64,000 nucleotides of DNA, taken from the NCBI GenBank assembly GCA_026018925.1, contig JAKSZU010000008.1, forward strand, positions 8,360,415 through 8,424,414, read 5' to 3'. Positions 9,653-20,559 of this stretch are shown here, piece by piece (the stretch's first letter is position 1; the number at the start of each line of letters is the position of its first letter). This DNA is from Tupaia tana (Eukaryota; Chordata; Mammalia; Scandentia; Tupaiidae). A model generated the notes under the pieces. It searched no databases and was not told the origin of the DNA. It saw only the letters and a program-made list of their open reading frames with translations. The translations under genes and the position numbers were made by a program.

Positions 9653-9756
9653 CTTCTTTTTCTTTTTCTTTTTCTTTTTCTTTTTCTTTTTCTTTTCCTT
9701 TTCCTTTTCCTTTTCTTTTTCTTTTTCTTTTTCTTTTTCTCTTTCTTTCTCTTTTC
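9653..9756. repeat. (TTTTTC)n microsatellite from a SINE tail
   Basis: About 100 bp of CTTTTT repeats with CCTTTT variants in the middle. It sits at the poly(A) end of the reverse SINE at 9757, so it is an expanded A-tail. Confidence 0.9.
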
Positions 9757-10004
9757 CAGAGGTTTTTGCTATAGGGTGCATGCACTCACCAGAAAGACAG
9801 AGACAGACAGAGAGACAGAAAGTGAGAAATCATCCCCCGGGGGGATGGCCATGCCGCAATCCCTTCTCCTCTATTCTCCTCTCGGGATCTTGGGCACGCA
9901 CGCACACGCGCACGGCGTGAGTTTAAACCATGGGCCCGGGACTCGAGCCATGGTTGACTACATGGGAGTCCAGCGACATAACCATTATGCCAACCGTTGG
10001 TCCC
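9757..10004 (-). mobile_element. tRNA-derived SINE, type A1
   Basis: Reverse copy: gaggtttttgctatagggtgc, body complement, and ccattatgccaaccgttggtccc. Its tail is the adjacent hexamer microsatellite. Confidence 0.9.
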
Positions 10005-10260
10005 TTTCTTTTTGTTTTTAAAAATCCGTCAGGAGGTGTGCTCACTGGAGACAGAGACAGGGATGGGGGAGGGGCAAGCACTCTTTGGGCTGTAGGCACA
10101 CCGCGATCCCTTTTTCTTCATTTCTCCATCCTTTCAGAAGTGTGGGTACACGTGCACATGTGCCCAGTGTGCTTTTCTAGTAGCTGCATCCAGGGCTCCC
10201 ACCATGTGGTCAGCCATGTGGGATCCGTGTCTCTTAACCACTAGGCCACAGGCTGGCTCA
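10005..10260 (-). mobile_element. tRNA-derived SINE, type A2
   Basis: Older reverse copy directly abutting the younger one. It contains gaggtgtgctcactggagac and ends aaccactaggccacaggctgg. Confidence 0.8.
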
Positions 10261-10539
10261 TTCTTCTCTTTCTCTTTCTTAAAATTTATTTTTAAAACTT
10301 ATGTCTGGGAGGACCATGTACTTATGACGTAATGTATATGAAAGCCGAGAAATAGCAGAATCTGTGGTGGCATAGGCAGCTGCTCTCGGGCCAAGGGAGA
10401 AGAACGGACTGCACAAGGACAGGAAGAAAACACGCAGGTGTCAGAAATAGCCGGTATCTTTGTCGTGTTGGCAGTTACACAGCTGTACACAATGGCTAAA
10501 GTTCATCGAGCTGTATCCCTAAAAGAGAGAAATTTATTT
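10261..10539. other. Unique sequence
   Basis: No gene or clear repeat seen. Confidence 0.4.
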
Positions 10540-10556
10540 TATGTGAATTATATCTT

Positions 10557-10802
10557 TTTTTTTTGAGAGAGATTTTTGCTATAGGGCGCATGCGCTCGCC
10601 AGACAGACAGAGAGAGACAGAGGGACAGAAAGCAAGAAATCACCCCCCAGGGGGGGTGGTCACGCCGCAATCCCTTCTCCTCCATTCTCCTCTCGGGATC
10701 ACGCGCCCGGTGTGAGTTTTAAGCCACCGGGTCCGTGACGCGAACCGTGGTCGACTACGTGGGAGTCCAGCGACATAGCCATTACACTAACTGCTGGTTC
10801 CC
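10557..10802 (-). mobile_element. tRNA-derived SINE, type A1a (altered B box)
   Basis: Reverse copy with a perfect 17-bp target duplication, tatgtgaattatatctt, at 10540-10556 and 10803-10819. Its B box reads GGTTCGCGTC on the minus strand, with C where the Pol III consensus has A. A short deletion removes part of the body (gggatcacgcgcccgg). Confidence 0.92.
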
Positions 10803-10956
10803 TATGTGAATTATATCTTAATAAAGCCTGAGGGGGCGGTAAACTGGTGCTATTGACGTTGAAAAGATAAATGAGGAAGAACTATCTTCCACAGTAAATG
10901 GCCCAGAAGTGCAGGTTCTGACCTGCCATTTCATTCAGTTTTACGCTTCTCTTGAA

Positions 10957-10984
10957 ACAATTTTGCTGTAGGGAACATACACTC

Positions 10985-11026
<42 letters not shown>

Positions 11027-11128
11027 GGAGAGAGGAAATGAGAAAGCGAGCCACTAGGTCTGGGCCTAGAACCATGATTGGCCACGTGGGAGTCCAGCAC
11101 CTTAATCACCACACCTCCTGCTGGCCCC
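10957..11128 (-). mobile_element. tRNA-derived SINE, type B, with (GA)n
   Basis: Reverse short copy: ttttgctgtagggaacatac, a (GA)16 tract at 10988-11019, and head complement ending cctcctgctggcccc. Confidence 0.85.
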
Positions 11129-11339
11129 AGGTTCAGTTTTTTCTGCACCCTGCTGGTATGCTTCTCTAGAAATGTTTTGGAGAAAATAATATAAAACTTT
11201 GAAGCATCTTTAATTTGTTAATGGAAACTTCGATGTAAATGTAACAGATGATTAGAAACATGTTTAAAACCAAACTAAACTTATGAATATGTGATTAACA
11301 ACTTAGACCAGAAATGAAGACAGACTATTAACTCCATTT

Positions 11340-11591
11340 CTGTTTTCGTTTTTGTTTTGTTTTTGCCATAGGGCACATGTGCTTGTTGTAAAGAATCAAT
11401 GAGGGGGATGAGAAATCATCCCCCAGGGGCATAGCCACGCTACAGTTGCTTTTCCTCCATTTTCCTCTTGGGATTTTGGGTACACATGCAGACACACCCA
11501 GCATTGTTTTTAAGCTGCCAGGTCGGGATTTGAACTGCAGTCAACCATGTGAGAGTCCAGCACCTTAATCACCATGCTACCTGCTGGCCCT
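11340..11591 (-). mobile_element. tRNA-derived SINE, type A2
   Basis: Old reverse copy with a TTTTG-rich tail. The GA segment is largely lost and the head complement ends tgctacctgctggccc. Confidence 0.8.
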
Positions 11592-12379
11592 TTGACGCAA
11601 CATGTTTCACTGTCTTTGCTTTAGTTGGGTTGTGATTAAGATGTTTGTGTAGAGCATAATAGAAGAAAGAATACTAGCAGAAAGGTGTACTTTCCTCACT
11701 GACTAATATTAACATCAAAGCCTAATTTGACAGTTTAAGTGTTGTTGGTCAAACAATTGATAGCAACTTTTTCAGTAGTGGCCCTATTTCTTTTGTCTCT
11801 TTGAAATCTGAACCCCACTATAATTTTCTGAATGAAGAGGTTCATCAATGAAAACACTGCCAGACGTCAGAATATAAAACTCTTGGTTGAAAATGATGCA
11901 GGTGGTAACATCCTTGCTTCGCTTATCGCACACAGCATGCATGCTTTGAGAAAACATGTACACCATAAAGATGTACAGCAATGAAATGTAATAAGGAATT
12001 ATCCAATAAAAAAAGAAAAAAGAAGAACCTTCAATAATAACGTAATTCTGTGTGTATCCATGTGAGTCTGACGGATGGGCTCGCTCCGTGTTAGCAGGAG
12101 TCGTCCATGTCTTGAGCATCCGTGGCTGTTCCTCTTCACACTACGTGTTATTCTATTATACCAATGAGCCACTTTGTCCACCTGCTCTCATGTAGACAGC
12201 ATTTGGCATGTATTTCACTTTCAAGTATACTGAGCAAGACTGTGAGGAAGGCTTAGCTGCGGCTCCCCGTGCCCGTGTGCTAGTGTCATCGATGGGTCTC
12301 CCTGCATGCATATCTTCTGTCTCACAGGATAACACCAAATTTATTTCCCCAAGAGGCTTTACCCACTTACACTCCCACA
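11592..12379. other. Unique or very old sequence
   Basis: About 790 bp free of young repeats. A 111-codon minus frame at 11784-12119 has no family I recognise. No gene is supported. Confidence 0.4.
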
Positions 12380-13197
12380 GAACAGTCAATATTCATTCAT
12401 CACTTACCACGTGACTTAGGTCTTGGGGGAGAAAGCAATGAACTACATAGGTAGAACCTCTGCCATAGTTGGTCTCCAGTGGGTAGTGACAATCAATGAT
12501 GATGTCACATGTAAATAGTAAATGAAACGGAACAGTAATGCATAGTAAGGGGGCAGAAGGTAAGGCTGGGGCACTTCATGGGACCAGCAGGCAGTGTGGT
12601 GGTTAAGGTGCTGGACTCCCACATGGTCGACCATGGCTCAAATCCTGGAAATGGCAGCTTGCTTTCCCACTCTCCTTTTTGCTCTTTGTTTCTCTCTGGT
12701 CAAATTGAATAATAATAATAATAAATAAACTTAAATAAATGATTCTTAAAAAAAATAAAAAGACTGGACACTTCTTTAAATAAAGGTGGTGGGGCGGGGG
12801 CAGGTGGTGACAGTCCAGTCACACCTCGCTGAAAGGCTGTATCTAATCAGGACTGATTACAAATGCTTTCTGTCCTGTCATGACCACCGCGTTATGAAAG
12901 GTCTTTTTACAGCAGCTTCTTTTATGTAGTCCACCACACTCAGCTGTCAAGAATAAAAGGGCATACCGATAGATAATATGTGATTTGGAGAGACGGAGCA
13001 AGTATCTGAGACTCAGATGAGGCGGGGATGTTGGAATGATCAGACCGGGAGTCTAAAACAACTCCGACTGCTGTGCTGAGAGATCTAATTGGAGGACACA
13101 GCAGAGAGAGTGCAAGAACAGATGGGCAGTATGAGCAGAGAGACGGAAATCCTGAGAAAGAACCAAGAGGTAATGCTAGAGATAAGAAAGCATAATA
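12380..13197 (+). mobile_element. Ancient mammalian interspersed repeat, unnamed
   Basis: The stretch attcatcacttaccacgtg and later blocks resemble a mammal-wide consensus I remember (inventory-like 'cacctactatgtgccagg ... gagaagcaatgaac ... ctgctgtgctgag'). A second copy is at 50455-50990. I cannot name the family safely. A type B SINE interrupts it at 12580-12738. Confidence 0.4.
12580..12738 (+). mobile_element. tRNA-derived SINE, type B
   Basis: Forward copy: gggaccagcaggcagtgtgg, a decayed B box, CT tract, and ctctggtcaaattgaataat followed by an (AAT)n tail. Confidence 0.85.
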
Positions 13198-13432
13198 GGG
13201 GCCAGAAGGTGGTGTGGTGACTCAGGCGCTGGCCTCCCGCATAGCTGACCACGGTCCGGGTCCTAGATCAGGTAGCTTGAAAATCACCCTCGGCTTGTGT
13301 GCATGTGTGTCCGAAATCCTGAAGGGAAAAATGGAGGAGGAGGGATTGTGGCATGACCATCCTCGATGGGAGATTCTTTCTCACTCTCCCTCTTTTTTTG
13401 TGTCTCTCTGGCAAGTGCATGTGCCCTGGACT
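13198..13432 (+). mobile_element. tRNA-derived SINE, type A2
   Basis: Forward copy with head ggggccagaaggtggtgtgg. It ends at gcatgtgccctgg, where it joins a type B fragment without an A-tail between them. Confidence 0.8.
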
Positions 13433-13562
13433 TCCACATCGCTGACAGTGGTTCGAGTCCAAGACTTGGTGGCTTGTTTTTTTTGCTTTCCCTATCTCTC
13501 TGTCTCTGTCTGGTGAGCACCAAGTGTCTTATAGAAAATTAAATAATAATAATAAGAAGAAG
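13433..13562 (+). mobile_element. tRNA-derived SINE, type B, 5'-truncated
   Basis: Starts mid-head (ttccacatcgctgacagtgg), keeps the B box (ggttcgagtcc) and the CT tract, and ends in an (AAT)n/(AAG)n tail. The seamless join to the upstream copy suggests a chimera or deletion between two SINEs. Confidence 0.7.
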
Positions 13563-13778
13563 ATTTTAGAAACAAGAAAAAAAAGAGAAAGCAGAAGTAA
13601 CTATGCTAATTTCAGACAGAGCAGACCTCAAAGCAATGAAATTTATCAAGGATAAAGAAAGACATAATGACGAAGGGGTCAATCCTCCGTGTGGATGTAA
13701 CCTTTAATGTGTATGCACCTGACAATAAAGCATCAAATTAAGTGGGGGCAAAAACAGCTAGAAATGCAAGAAGAAATT

Positions 13779-14019
13779 GGGGACCAGCAGTTAGCGTAAT
13801 GGCTATATCGCTGGACTCCCATGTAGTTGACTATGGTTCGACTCCTGGACCCGGTGGCTTAAAACTCATGCCGGGCGCGTGTGCGTGCGTGCCCAAGATC
13901 CCGAGAGGAGAATGGGGGAGAAGGGATTGCGGCGTGGCCATCCACCCTGGAGGGTGATTTCTCGCTTTCTATCTCTCTGTCTCTCTGGCAAGCGCACATG
14001 CCCTATAGCAAACACCTCT

Positions 14020-14060
<41 letters not shown>
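13779..14060 (+). mobile_element. tRNA-derived SINE, type A1, in L1
   Basis: Forward copy: ggggaccagcagttagcg, B box ggttcgactcc, CpG-rich body, gccctatagcaaacacctc, then an A-tail of about 38 bases. The long pure tail argues for a young insertion. Confidence 0.92.
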
Positions 14061-14061
<1 letters not shown>

Positions 14062-14467
14062 TCTGCAAGGAGAAATAGATGGATCTGCTATAAAAAATGG
14101 AGACTTGGAGACTTTGACTTTTATCTGTCAGAAATAGACACCCAACAGGCAGAAAACCAGTAAAGATACAGATGCACTTAACATCATTAACAGACTAGAT
14201 ATAATCTATAGACTATTTTCCAGCAATATCAGAATACACTCTTCTCAAGCTCACATGAAATATTTACCAAGGTAGACATTCTAGGCTATAAAACACAAAT
14301 TAAAATTCTGAAAGAAAAGAAATCATAGAATATCTCCTCATAGACCATAATGGAGTTAAACTAGAAATCAATAACAAAGAGGGTGCTGGAAAAATCCTCA
14401 AGTTCACAAAGATCAAACAATAACACATGGACCAAAATCTAAGGAGAAATGTAAAAGTCTTCTGAAC

Positions 14468-14712
14468 TGGAGCCGGCAGGTGGAGAAGTGATCAAGGCTC
14501 TGGACTGCCATGTGATCAACCACAGTTCGAGTCCCAGATCTGCAGCTTGAAACTCACAACAGGCACATGTGCATGCGAGCCCAAAATCCCAGGAGGAGAA
14601 TGGAGGAGAAGGATTGTGGTGCAGCCATCCCCCATGGGTGATTTCTCACTTTCCTCACTGTCTGTCTCTGGTAAATGCACATGCCCCATGACAATAACCT
14701 TTAACAAAAATA
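14468..14712 (+). mobile_element. tRNA-derived SINE, type A2, in L1
   Basis: Forward copy (ggagccggcaggtggagaag) flanked by ctgaact on both sides, with a short A-poor tail. It is older than its neighbour at 13779. Confidence 0.8.
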
Positions 14713-15118
14713 CTCTGAACTAAGTAAAAATAAAATTATGACTTATAAAAATTGCAAGATGCAGTGAAAAGAGTGCTTAGAAAGTTATAGCATTGAACTC
14801 ATTTATTAGCAAATAGAAAGATTTAAAATCATTATCTAAGTTTCCACCTTAGAAAAATAGAAAAAGAAAAGCCAATTAAATGCACAGTAAACAGAAGAAA
14901 AGAAAGAATAAGAATTAGGGCATAAATCAGTGAAATTGAAAACCGAAAATCAGTAGGGAAAATGGAGAAAATCTAAAGCTGGTTCTTTGAAAAGGTCAAT
15001 AAAATTGATCAACCTCTAGCCGGACTAATTAAGGAAAAAGGAGAAAAGTACAAATGACAAATACTGGGAAAGAGAGACATCACTATAACCCCTGTGAACA
15101 TTAAAAGAATAATCAAGG

Positions 15119-15392
15119 GGGGAGCCAGCAGTTAGAGTAATGGCTGTCGCTGGACTCCCACATAGTCGACTGTAATTCGCGTCCCGGACCCGGTGGCTTA
15201 ATACTCATGCCGGGCGCGTGTGCGTGCGTGCCCAAGATCCCGAGAGGAGAATGGAGGAGAAGGGATTGTGGCGTGGCCATCCCCCCTGGGGGGTGATTTC
15301 TCACTTTCTGTCTCTATGTCTCTCTCTGTCTGTCTGGTGAGCGCACGCGCCCTATAGCGAAAACCTCAAAAAAAAAAAAAATAAAAAAAATA
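15119..15392 (+). mobile_element. tRNA-derived SINE, type A1a, in L1
   Basis: Forward copy with a 16-bp duplication, aaaagaataatcaagg, at 15103-15118 and 15393-15408. The B box is attcgcgtccc, the altered type. The head has lost a few bases (ggctgtcgctgg). Confidence 0.92.
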
Positions 15393-15540
15393 AAAAGAAT
15401 AATCAAGGAATACCAGGACCGAGTCAATGCCCACATTTGATAACTAGGTGAAAGGGGACAATTCCTTGAAAGATGCAATCCGCCATAACTCTCACAAGAA
15501 GAACTAGTTGATCTGAAGAGGCCTGTATCGTGTTCAGTAG

Positions 15541-16938
15541 GGTTGGTAAGCCTCAAGATGTCAGACCGTGGGCTTTCAGGGGTAGGCCTGGGCCCCTGAG
15601 CGACGCCTTTCAACAGTCCTCATTTTCCCAGCCCCCGGCAGGTGCTTGCCCTTCGTGGCAATGTGGAATGCCCAATGGCCTGCTCTTGCTGGTGGAAATG
15701 CAAAGCCCTGCCTGCTCTCCCTGGCCTCTGCACCTGGGAGGGTGCTGCTAGTCTTCTGGGACTCTGCTTTTCTCTTCCCCGCCTTGGACAAGGCCCTCTC
15801 CCCCTTGAGTCTCTGTTGGTCCCCACTACCTGCCCCGAGCTTGGATTGTCATAGAAGACCCTTCTTGGTCTTCTATTGCCCTCCTTCTATACCCTTATTA
15901 CTGTCCTACCCACAAAGTATGCCAAGTATCATAAAAAAAGAGTAAACAGTTAGTATTTGACACTGTGTACTCCGCAAGGACCAGGCAGCTGACTAATGCC
16001 CCCGAGCACAATGCCCAGCACAAAGATTTGCACGTGATGGGCACCAATAACCGCTTGTTGATCTGGACGTGGCCTCTGAAAAGCACGGTCGAGTTTGTCA
16101 GCTTAATGAGTTCTGTTTATGGACTACATTTTAGAGGTGTCCGTTGGCTTGTTAATAAGGTGAGAGCTTTCTCTTCTAATATTAAGTCATAGTAGGACGT
16201 TTTCCCCCAGTGCAGTGGTGCCCCTAGTGGGTTGAATGTGGACAAGAGAAATGGGGCCCTCGGACATCTGCTAGGATAACCAGAAGCCCTCAACGCCAGC
16301 TGTGGACACTGGATAAAAAGCCATAATCAAATCTGCATAAGCAATCTCCACCCCATGCACATTTTTGGGAGATTTGCAAAGCCTTGCAAAAGCCAAGAGC
16401 GAGGTCCTTGTATGGTTTGGATGGATTTGAAGCAGCCAGCATGTGGATTCTGTACTATTCATGCTGTTTATCTTTTTAAAATAGGGCAGTGGTTACACAG
16501 CTGAGGCCCGAGCCTGCCCAGCTCCCTGTACAGCCCTGCCCGCTCCAAGCTTGATAGCACTTCCTTCCTGGCCTCGCGTGGCTTCCTGCTCTGGTCTTAT
16601 CGCCGCACAAAACTTGACACTGTACTGGAAGGCACTTACGGTCCATAAATGGAAATCTCTTGCTTTCTACATTTACAAACAACTGTCATCTACAAGATGC
16701 TTTCTTTATTCACACACTGACACTTTCTTCACTCTAGCAGGAGAGGATTAGTATGAAAATACTTTCCCTCCCCAGCCCTCATTTTCACTTGGCATTTTGA
16801 TCATTTACTGGATGAGACAAGAAAGTAAATAAGAAACACGGCATCTGTGCGTGGGCTGAGTGCATGCTGTGCATGCAGAGTGAGGTGGGGAGAAACCGCA
16901 GCTTTTATACCAGTTTTGAGAAAGAGCTTGCCTCATTT
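15541..16938. other. SINE-free unique sequence
   Basis: About 1.4 kb with several overlapping 60-100-codon frames on both strands near 15530-15945. None resembles a protein I know and none has convincing splice boundaries. Only a faint L2 remnant is recognisable. Confidence 0.4.
15965..16062 (+). mobile_element. L2-like LINE 3' remnant
   Basis: Text such as tgtgtactccgcaaggac and cacaatgcccagcacaaag loosely follows the L2 3' end ('agctccttgagggcag ... cctagcacagtgcctggcac'). Weak. Confidence 0.3.
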
Positions 16939-17078
16939 GAGGGGACTGCAAAAAGATTATGGCAAAGTGGAATCAAAGCATGAATTTATTTTGGTGTAAA
17001 AAATTTGCCACCCATACGGAATTTTGTTTGTTTCACTTTGGGTAATACGCACTTCCAGGAACTTTCCGAAGGCCCCTG
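16939..17078. mobile_element. Mariner-like MITE
   Basis: Inverted ends aggggactgcaaaaag and ctttccgaaggcccct. The interior gaatttattttggtgtaaaa is shared with the other copies. About 140 bp, no coding capacity. Confidence 0.65.
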
Positions 17079-18092
17079 TGCTTTCTGCCATTAACTTCAT
17101 TTCAGGAAGGACCTTCCTTAAAGGAGAGTAGGCAGGTCGCTCGTAAGTGGTGTTATCTACGAATAAATTCACTCTCAGTATCAACATCTTTGTCTTCTCC
17201 GGCAGATTTTAAGTGTTTTGGTCATTAAGAAGGTTTTTTTGTTTGTTTGTTTCTTTTTCATCTGAGATCTCCATTTTATTACTTTCTTGCATGGAATTTC
17301 AAGGTGTACATGAATCCTCACACCAAAAATTAAAATTCGGGATGCCAAATCCATTAAAGATAAGATGGGGGTCAGAAAAAAATGTAGTTACTTCCTGAGC
17401 TGTTAAATATTCATGAAGATGGTATAACTGAGTTTCAGGGAGCACGGTGTGGGCTGCTCTTTGTTTCTCATTGTATAAAATGAAAGCTGTTTTGGAAATA
17501 ATTAAAAAATTTGATCTGGGACGGATCTGGAAAATCAAGGGGTTAACGAAAGGAAAAAGTAGCTTATAGGAGTGAGCTACTTCAGGGAGTGGTCTTGGTT
17601 TTCTAAATTCAATCGCCTTTCATGAGCTCATCAACCTTCTTAAGATATTATGATCTTTTACCCAGGCTAGGGGAATTTCCTTAGATATGATTAAAGAGTG
17701 GGCGGGGTGATGTCCTCAGAACTCAGACACCGGACTATGGGAAGCACGAACTCTTTTGGAGCCATTCCCGATTTTATTTCAGAGGAATTCCCCAATGAAG
17801 AACAACTCCCACGATGGAAGGCAGAGGAGGGAGGAAGCCTTTTGAAATGTATTTATTTTTCAATCGGGAAGTTGAAGTCTTTTTTCCCTCCTGTGGAAAC
17901 TACTGGAGGAAGAGCCAGGGGAAACAGTTTGAAGTCTCGTTTTAGGATGAGTAAGTTAAACAGGAGTACTCAAAAGTTCCCACTGAAGTCCAGGACCATC
18001 CTGCATTATTATTTCCAAGCGGACGACACTTCACTCGTGTGAGGAAGCCTCCTGAGCCCCGAGGCCAACAATAGATCAGAGTTCTTATTTCT
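17079..18092. other. Unique sequence
   Basis: About 1 kb without recognised repeats. A 114-codon frame at 17698-18042 (+) has no family I recognise; it starts in an unconvincing context and I do not call it a gene. Confidence 0.4.
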
Positions 18093-18469
18093 GAGGGCTC
18101 TTCAAAAAGCTCACAGAAAATGCACATTATAAAAAAACCTATGTTCCTCATATTTTTGGTTGTTGTTATAGGACATGTGCACTTGCCAAAGAGAGACAGA
18201 CATGGAGAGAGAGAAAGAGAGAGAGCGAGAAAGTGAGAACTCACCCTTCGGTTGATGACCATGCTGTAATCCCTCTAGTCTCTTCTCGGGATTTTGTGCA
18301 AGTATGCACATGTGTACATGTATTTTCAACTGGCCAGGCCTGGGACTTGAACCATGAAGTCAGCCGTGTGGCATCAATGCCACCTGCTGGCCCAATTTCC
18401 TTTCTTTTCCCCAAAAAAGCAAACTCATATTTAATTCCACTTTTCCATGAACTTTCAAAAGTCCTCTTG
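18093..18469. mobile_element. Mariner-like MITE interrupted by a SINE
   Basis: Inverted ends gagggctcttcaaaaagctc and tgaactttcaaaagtcctct are complementary. Interior text gcaaactcatatttaattcc matches the other family members. A reverse SINE occupies 18148-18394. Confidence 0.8.
18148..18394 (-). mobile_element. tRNA-derived SINE, type A2, inside a MITE
   Basis: Reverse copy: gttataggacatgtgcac, GA-rich segment, cacccttcggttgatgacc, and head complement ending atgccacctgctggccc. Confidence 0.8.
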
Positions 18470-18903
18470 TATTTTTAAAGAACAAAGCAGCTTATGTTAA
18501 GCTACTAAGTGTGAATATAAACTCTCCCATAAAGTGTTCTGAAGGGGTAAAATATGACAGAAAAGCATAAGCAACTTAAGATTGCATCGTGAGGCAAGCT
18601 TCTCAGCGGGGATCTCATTTACTGAGGATGGAAGAGAAGCAGGCCACCTGGGTGTGCTGGAGGGAATGGCCAAGGTTGGGTGGCAGGAAAGAGCCTCTGA
18701 CTGACAGCATAGGCAAGTACCCAGAGCCTTCAGAGCGCTACCAGGGCAGGGGTTTATGAGAAGAAGATGAGGGTTAGACCTCCTAGGTCATGATCAGAGT
18801 TTGGGATATTTTTTCACTGTGGTAAATATACATGAGATAAAGTTGATTATTTTAACCATTTTGAAGTGTTAATTCATTCAGTGCATTAAGAACATTCACA
18901 AAG

Positions 18904-19325
18904 AGGCCAGCAGGTGGCATGGTGGTTAAGGCATTGGACTCCCATGTGGCTGATCCTAGCGGCTTGCTTTCTCTACTCTTTTTTTTTTTTTGGAGAGGTT
19001 TTTGCCATCGGGTGCGTGTGCTCGCCAGACAGACAGAGAGAGACAGAGAGACAGAAAGCGAGAAATCACACTCCAGGGGGGATGGCCACGCCACAATCCC
19101 TTCTCCTCCATTCTCCTCTCGGGATCTTGGGCACGCACGCACACGTGCCCGGCGTGAGTTTTAAGCCACCGGGTCCGGGACGCGAACCACGGTCGACTAC
19201 GTGGGAGTCCAGCGACATAGCCATTACGCTAACTGCTGGTCCCGTGGCTTGCTTTCTCAATTTCTCTCTCTCGTGAGCATGCATGTCCTGTAGCAAATTA
19301 AAAAAAAAAAAAAAAAGATGAATAA
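18904..19325 (+). mobile_element. tRNA-derived SINE, type B, split by a type A SINE
   Basis: The forward head is at 18904-18974. The tail (tgtcctgtagcaaattaa followed by an A-tail) is at 19244-19325. The intervening reverse type A SINE is flanked by gcggcttgctttctc on the left and gtggcttgctttctc on the right, its target duplication. Confidence 0.88.
18975..19243 (-). mobile_element. tRNA-derived SINE, type A1a, nested in type B
   Basis: Reverse copy with near-consensus body and CpGs kept. B box complement gggacgcgaacc is the altered subtype. It is therefore younger than the type B SINE, which is itself younger than the L1 remnant. Confidence 0.92.
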
Positions 19326-20059
19326 AATTAAATAATTCTTAAAATAAAAAAGAACACTCACACAGTTGTGCAACTATCATCCTTGTCTGCCTCTACAACG
19401 CTTCCCCTTTCCCTAATTTAGTCTCTGGACCATTAAAGAATAACTCCCAGTTTTCCCTCCCCCAGGGCTTATAACCCCCAGTCTGCTTTCAGGCTCCATG
19501 AATTTGACTATGTTAGGGACCTCATATAAATGGAATCACACAGTATTTGTCTTTTGGTGACTGGCTAATTTCTCTCAGCACAACGTCCTCATTGTTCACG
19601 ATCTCTGTTGTAGAATATGTTAGACTTTTCTTTCTTTTTAGGGTTAAATAATAGTATCTGTAGGCCACATTTTCTTTGTCCATTCATTTGTCGAGGGACC
19701 TCTGGGGTGTCCCACCTCTTGATTATCTTGAATAATGCTGTATAAACATTGGTATATAAGTACCAGCTTGGTGGAGGTTAAAGGAAATCATTTTTCAGCC
19801 AGAGAGGGTCAGGTGGGACTTATTTAGAACCTCAAGCTGCTCCACAGTTGCAGGTGACAATAGAAGACACGGACTTTACCTTCTGCTGCGCCCTCCCGCA
19901 CTGCCCTGTAAGCCAGTGGCTCCGGGCTGCGGCAGTCTCCCTCAGAGATGCCTGGACGACCCAGTCCCCACTTTTCTCTACTGTGCGTCTGTCTATTCTT
20001 TCCAAATCCACCACCACTTCCCCTTGGGGGCCATGTCCCCCCACTTTGCAGGCTGAGGC

Positions 20060-20154
20060 ACATCCCCACCGAGACTGTACAGGTCTGGGACTCAAATCAC
20101 AGTTGGCCACGTGGGAGTCTAGCGCATTAGCTGCCACACCACCTGCTGGTCCCA
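20060..20154 (-). mobile_element. tRNA-derived SINE head fragment
   Basis: Only the tRNA-like head remains in reverse: tctgggactcaaatcac, gccacgtgggagtctagcgc, ending cacctgctggtccc. The 3' portion is missing. Confidence 0.75.
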
Positions 20155-20559
20155 ACTTTGAAATGATTGCGTTAGAAGCCACTGTGTGATCTTACCAAGG
20201 GAGTGACGCATTTCTTTCCGTTGTAACCACTCTTTCTGCCCAATACTGAATGGACTGCAGAGAGAGAAGAAAGCAACCAGGCAGGTGAAGTAAGAGAGTA
20301 TGTACCGTCCATGCAAGGTGATGGTGAAAAAGAGGAGAGGCGTGCAGACTCAAGCTATGCTCTAGAAGTAAAAGCTATTGGTCTTGAAGATGGATCGGAT
20401 GAAGGTGTGATTAAGAGAGGGAAACTCAATAATGACTTGATGTTTCTGGCATAAACTACTGGGTTGGCGGTGGTCTTATCTTCAGAGGTGTAGGCTAGGA
20501 TGGGAGAAGGTACCACGTTTGGAAATCAAACACTCATAAAATATACAGTGGAAACATTA

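Larger units (their letters stand above)
13570..15540 (+). mobile_element. L1 LINE ORF2 fragment, broken by three SINEs
   Basis: About 1.15 kb of old L1 ORF2 in sense orientation. Segments at 13570-13778, 14061-14467, 14713-15118 and 15409-15540 read collinearly with mammalian L1M ORF2 in the endonuclease-to-pre-RT part; typical motifs are gcaatgaaatttatcaagg, tagaaatcaataacaaag and ggttctttgaaaaggtcaat. Both ends of ORF2 are missing and stops and frameshifts are frequent, so it is dead. Three forward SINEs split it. Confidence 0.85.
18803..19765 (-). mobile_element. L1M-type LINE 3' region, antisense
   Basis: Contains the antisense L1M landmarks gtggtaaatatacatgagat, ttaaccattttgaagtg, catataaatggaatcac, ttgtccattcatttgtcg and ttgaataatgctgtataaac. 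Nested SINEs at 18904-19325 interrupt it. Non-coding 3' UTR, long dead. Confidence 0.75.
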
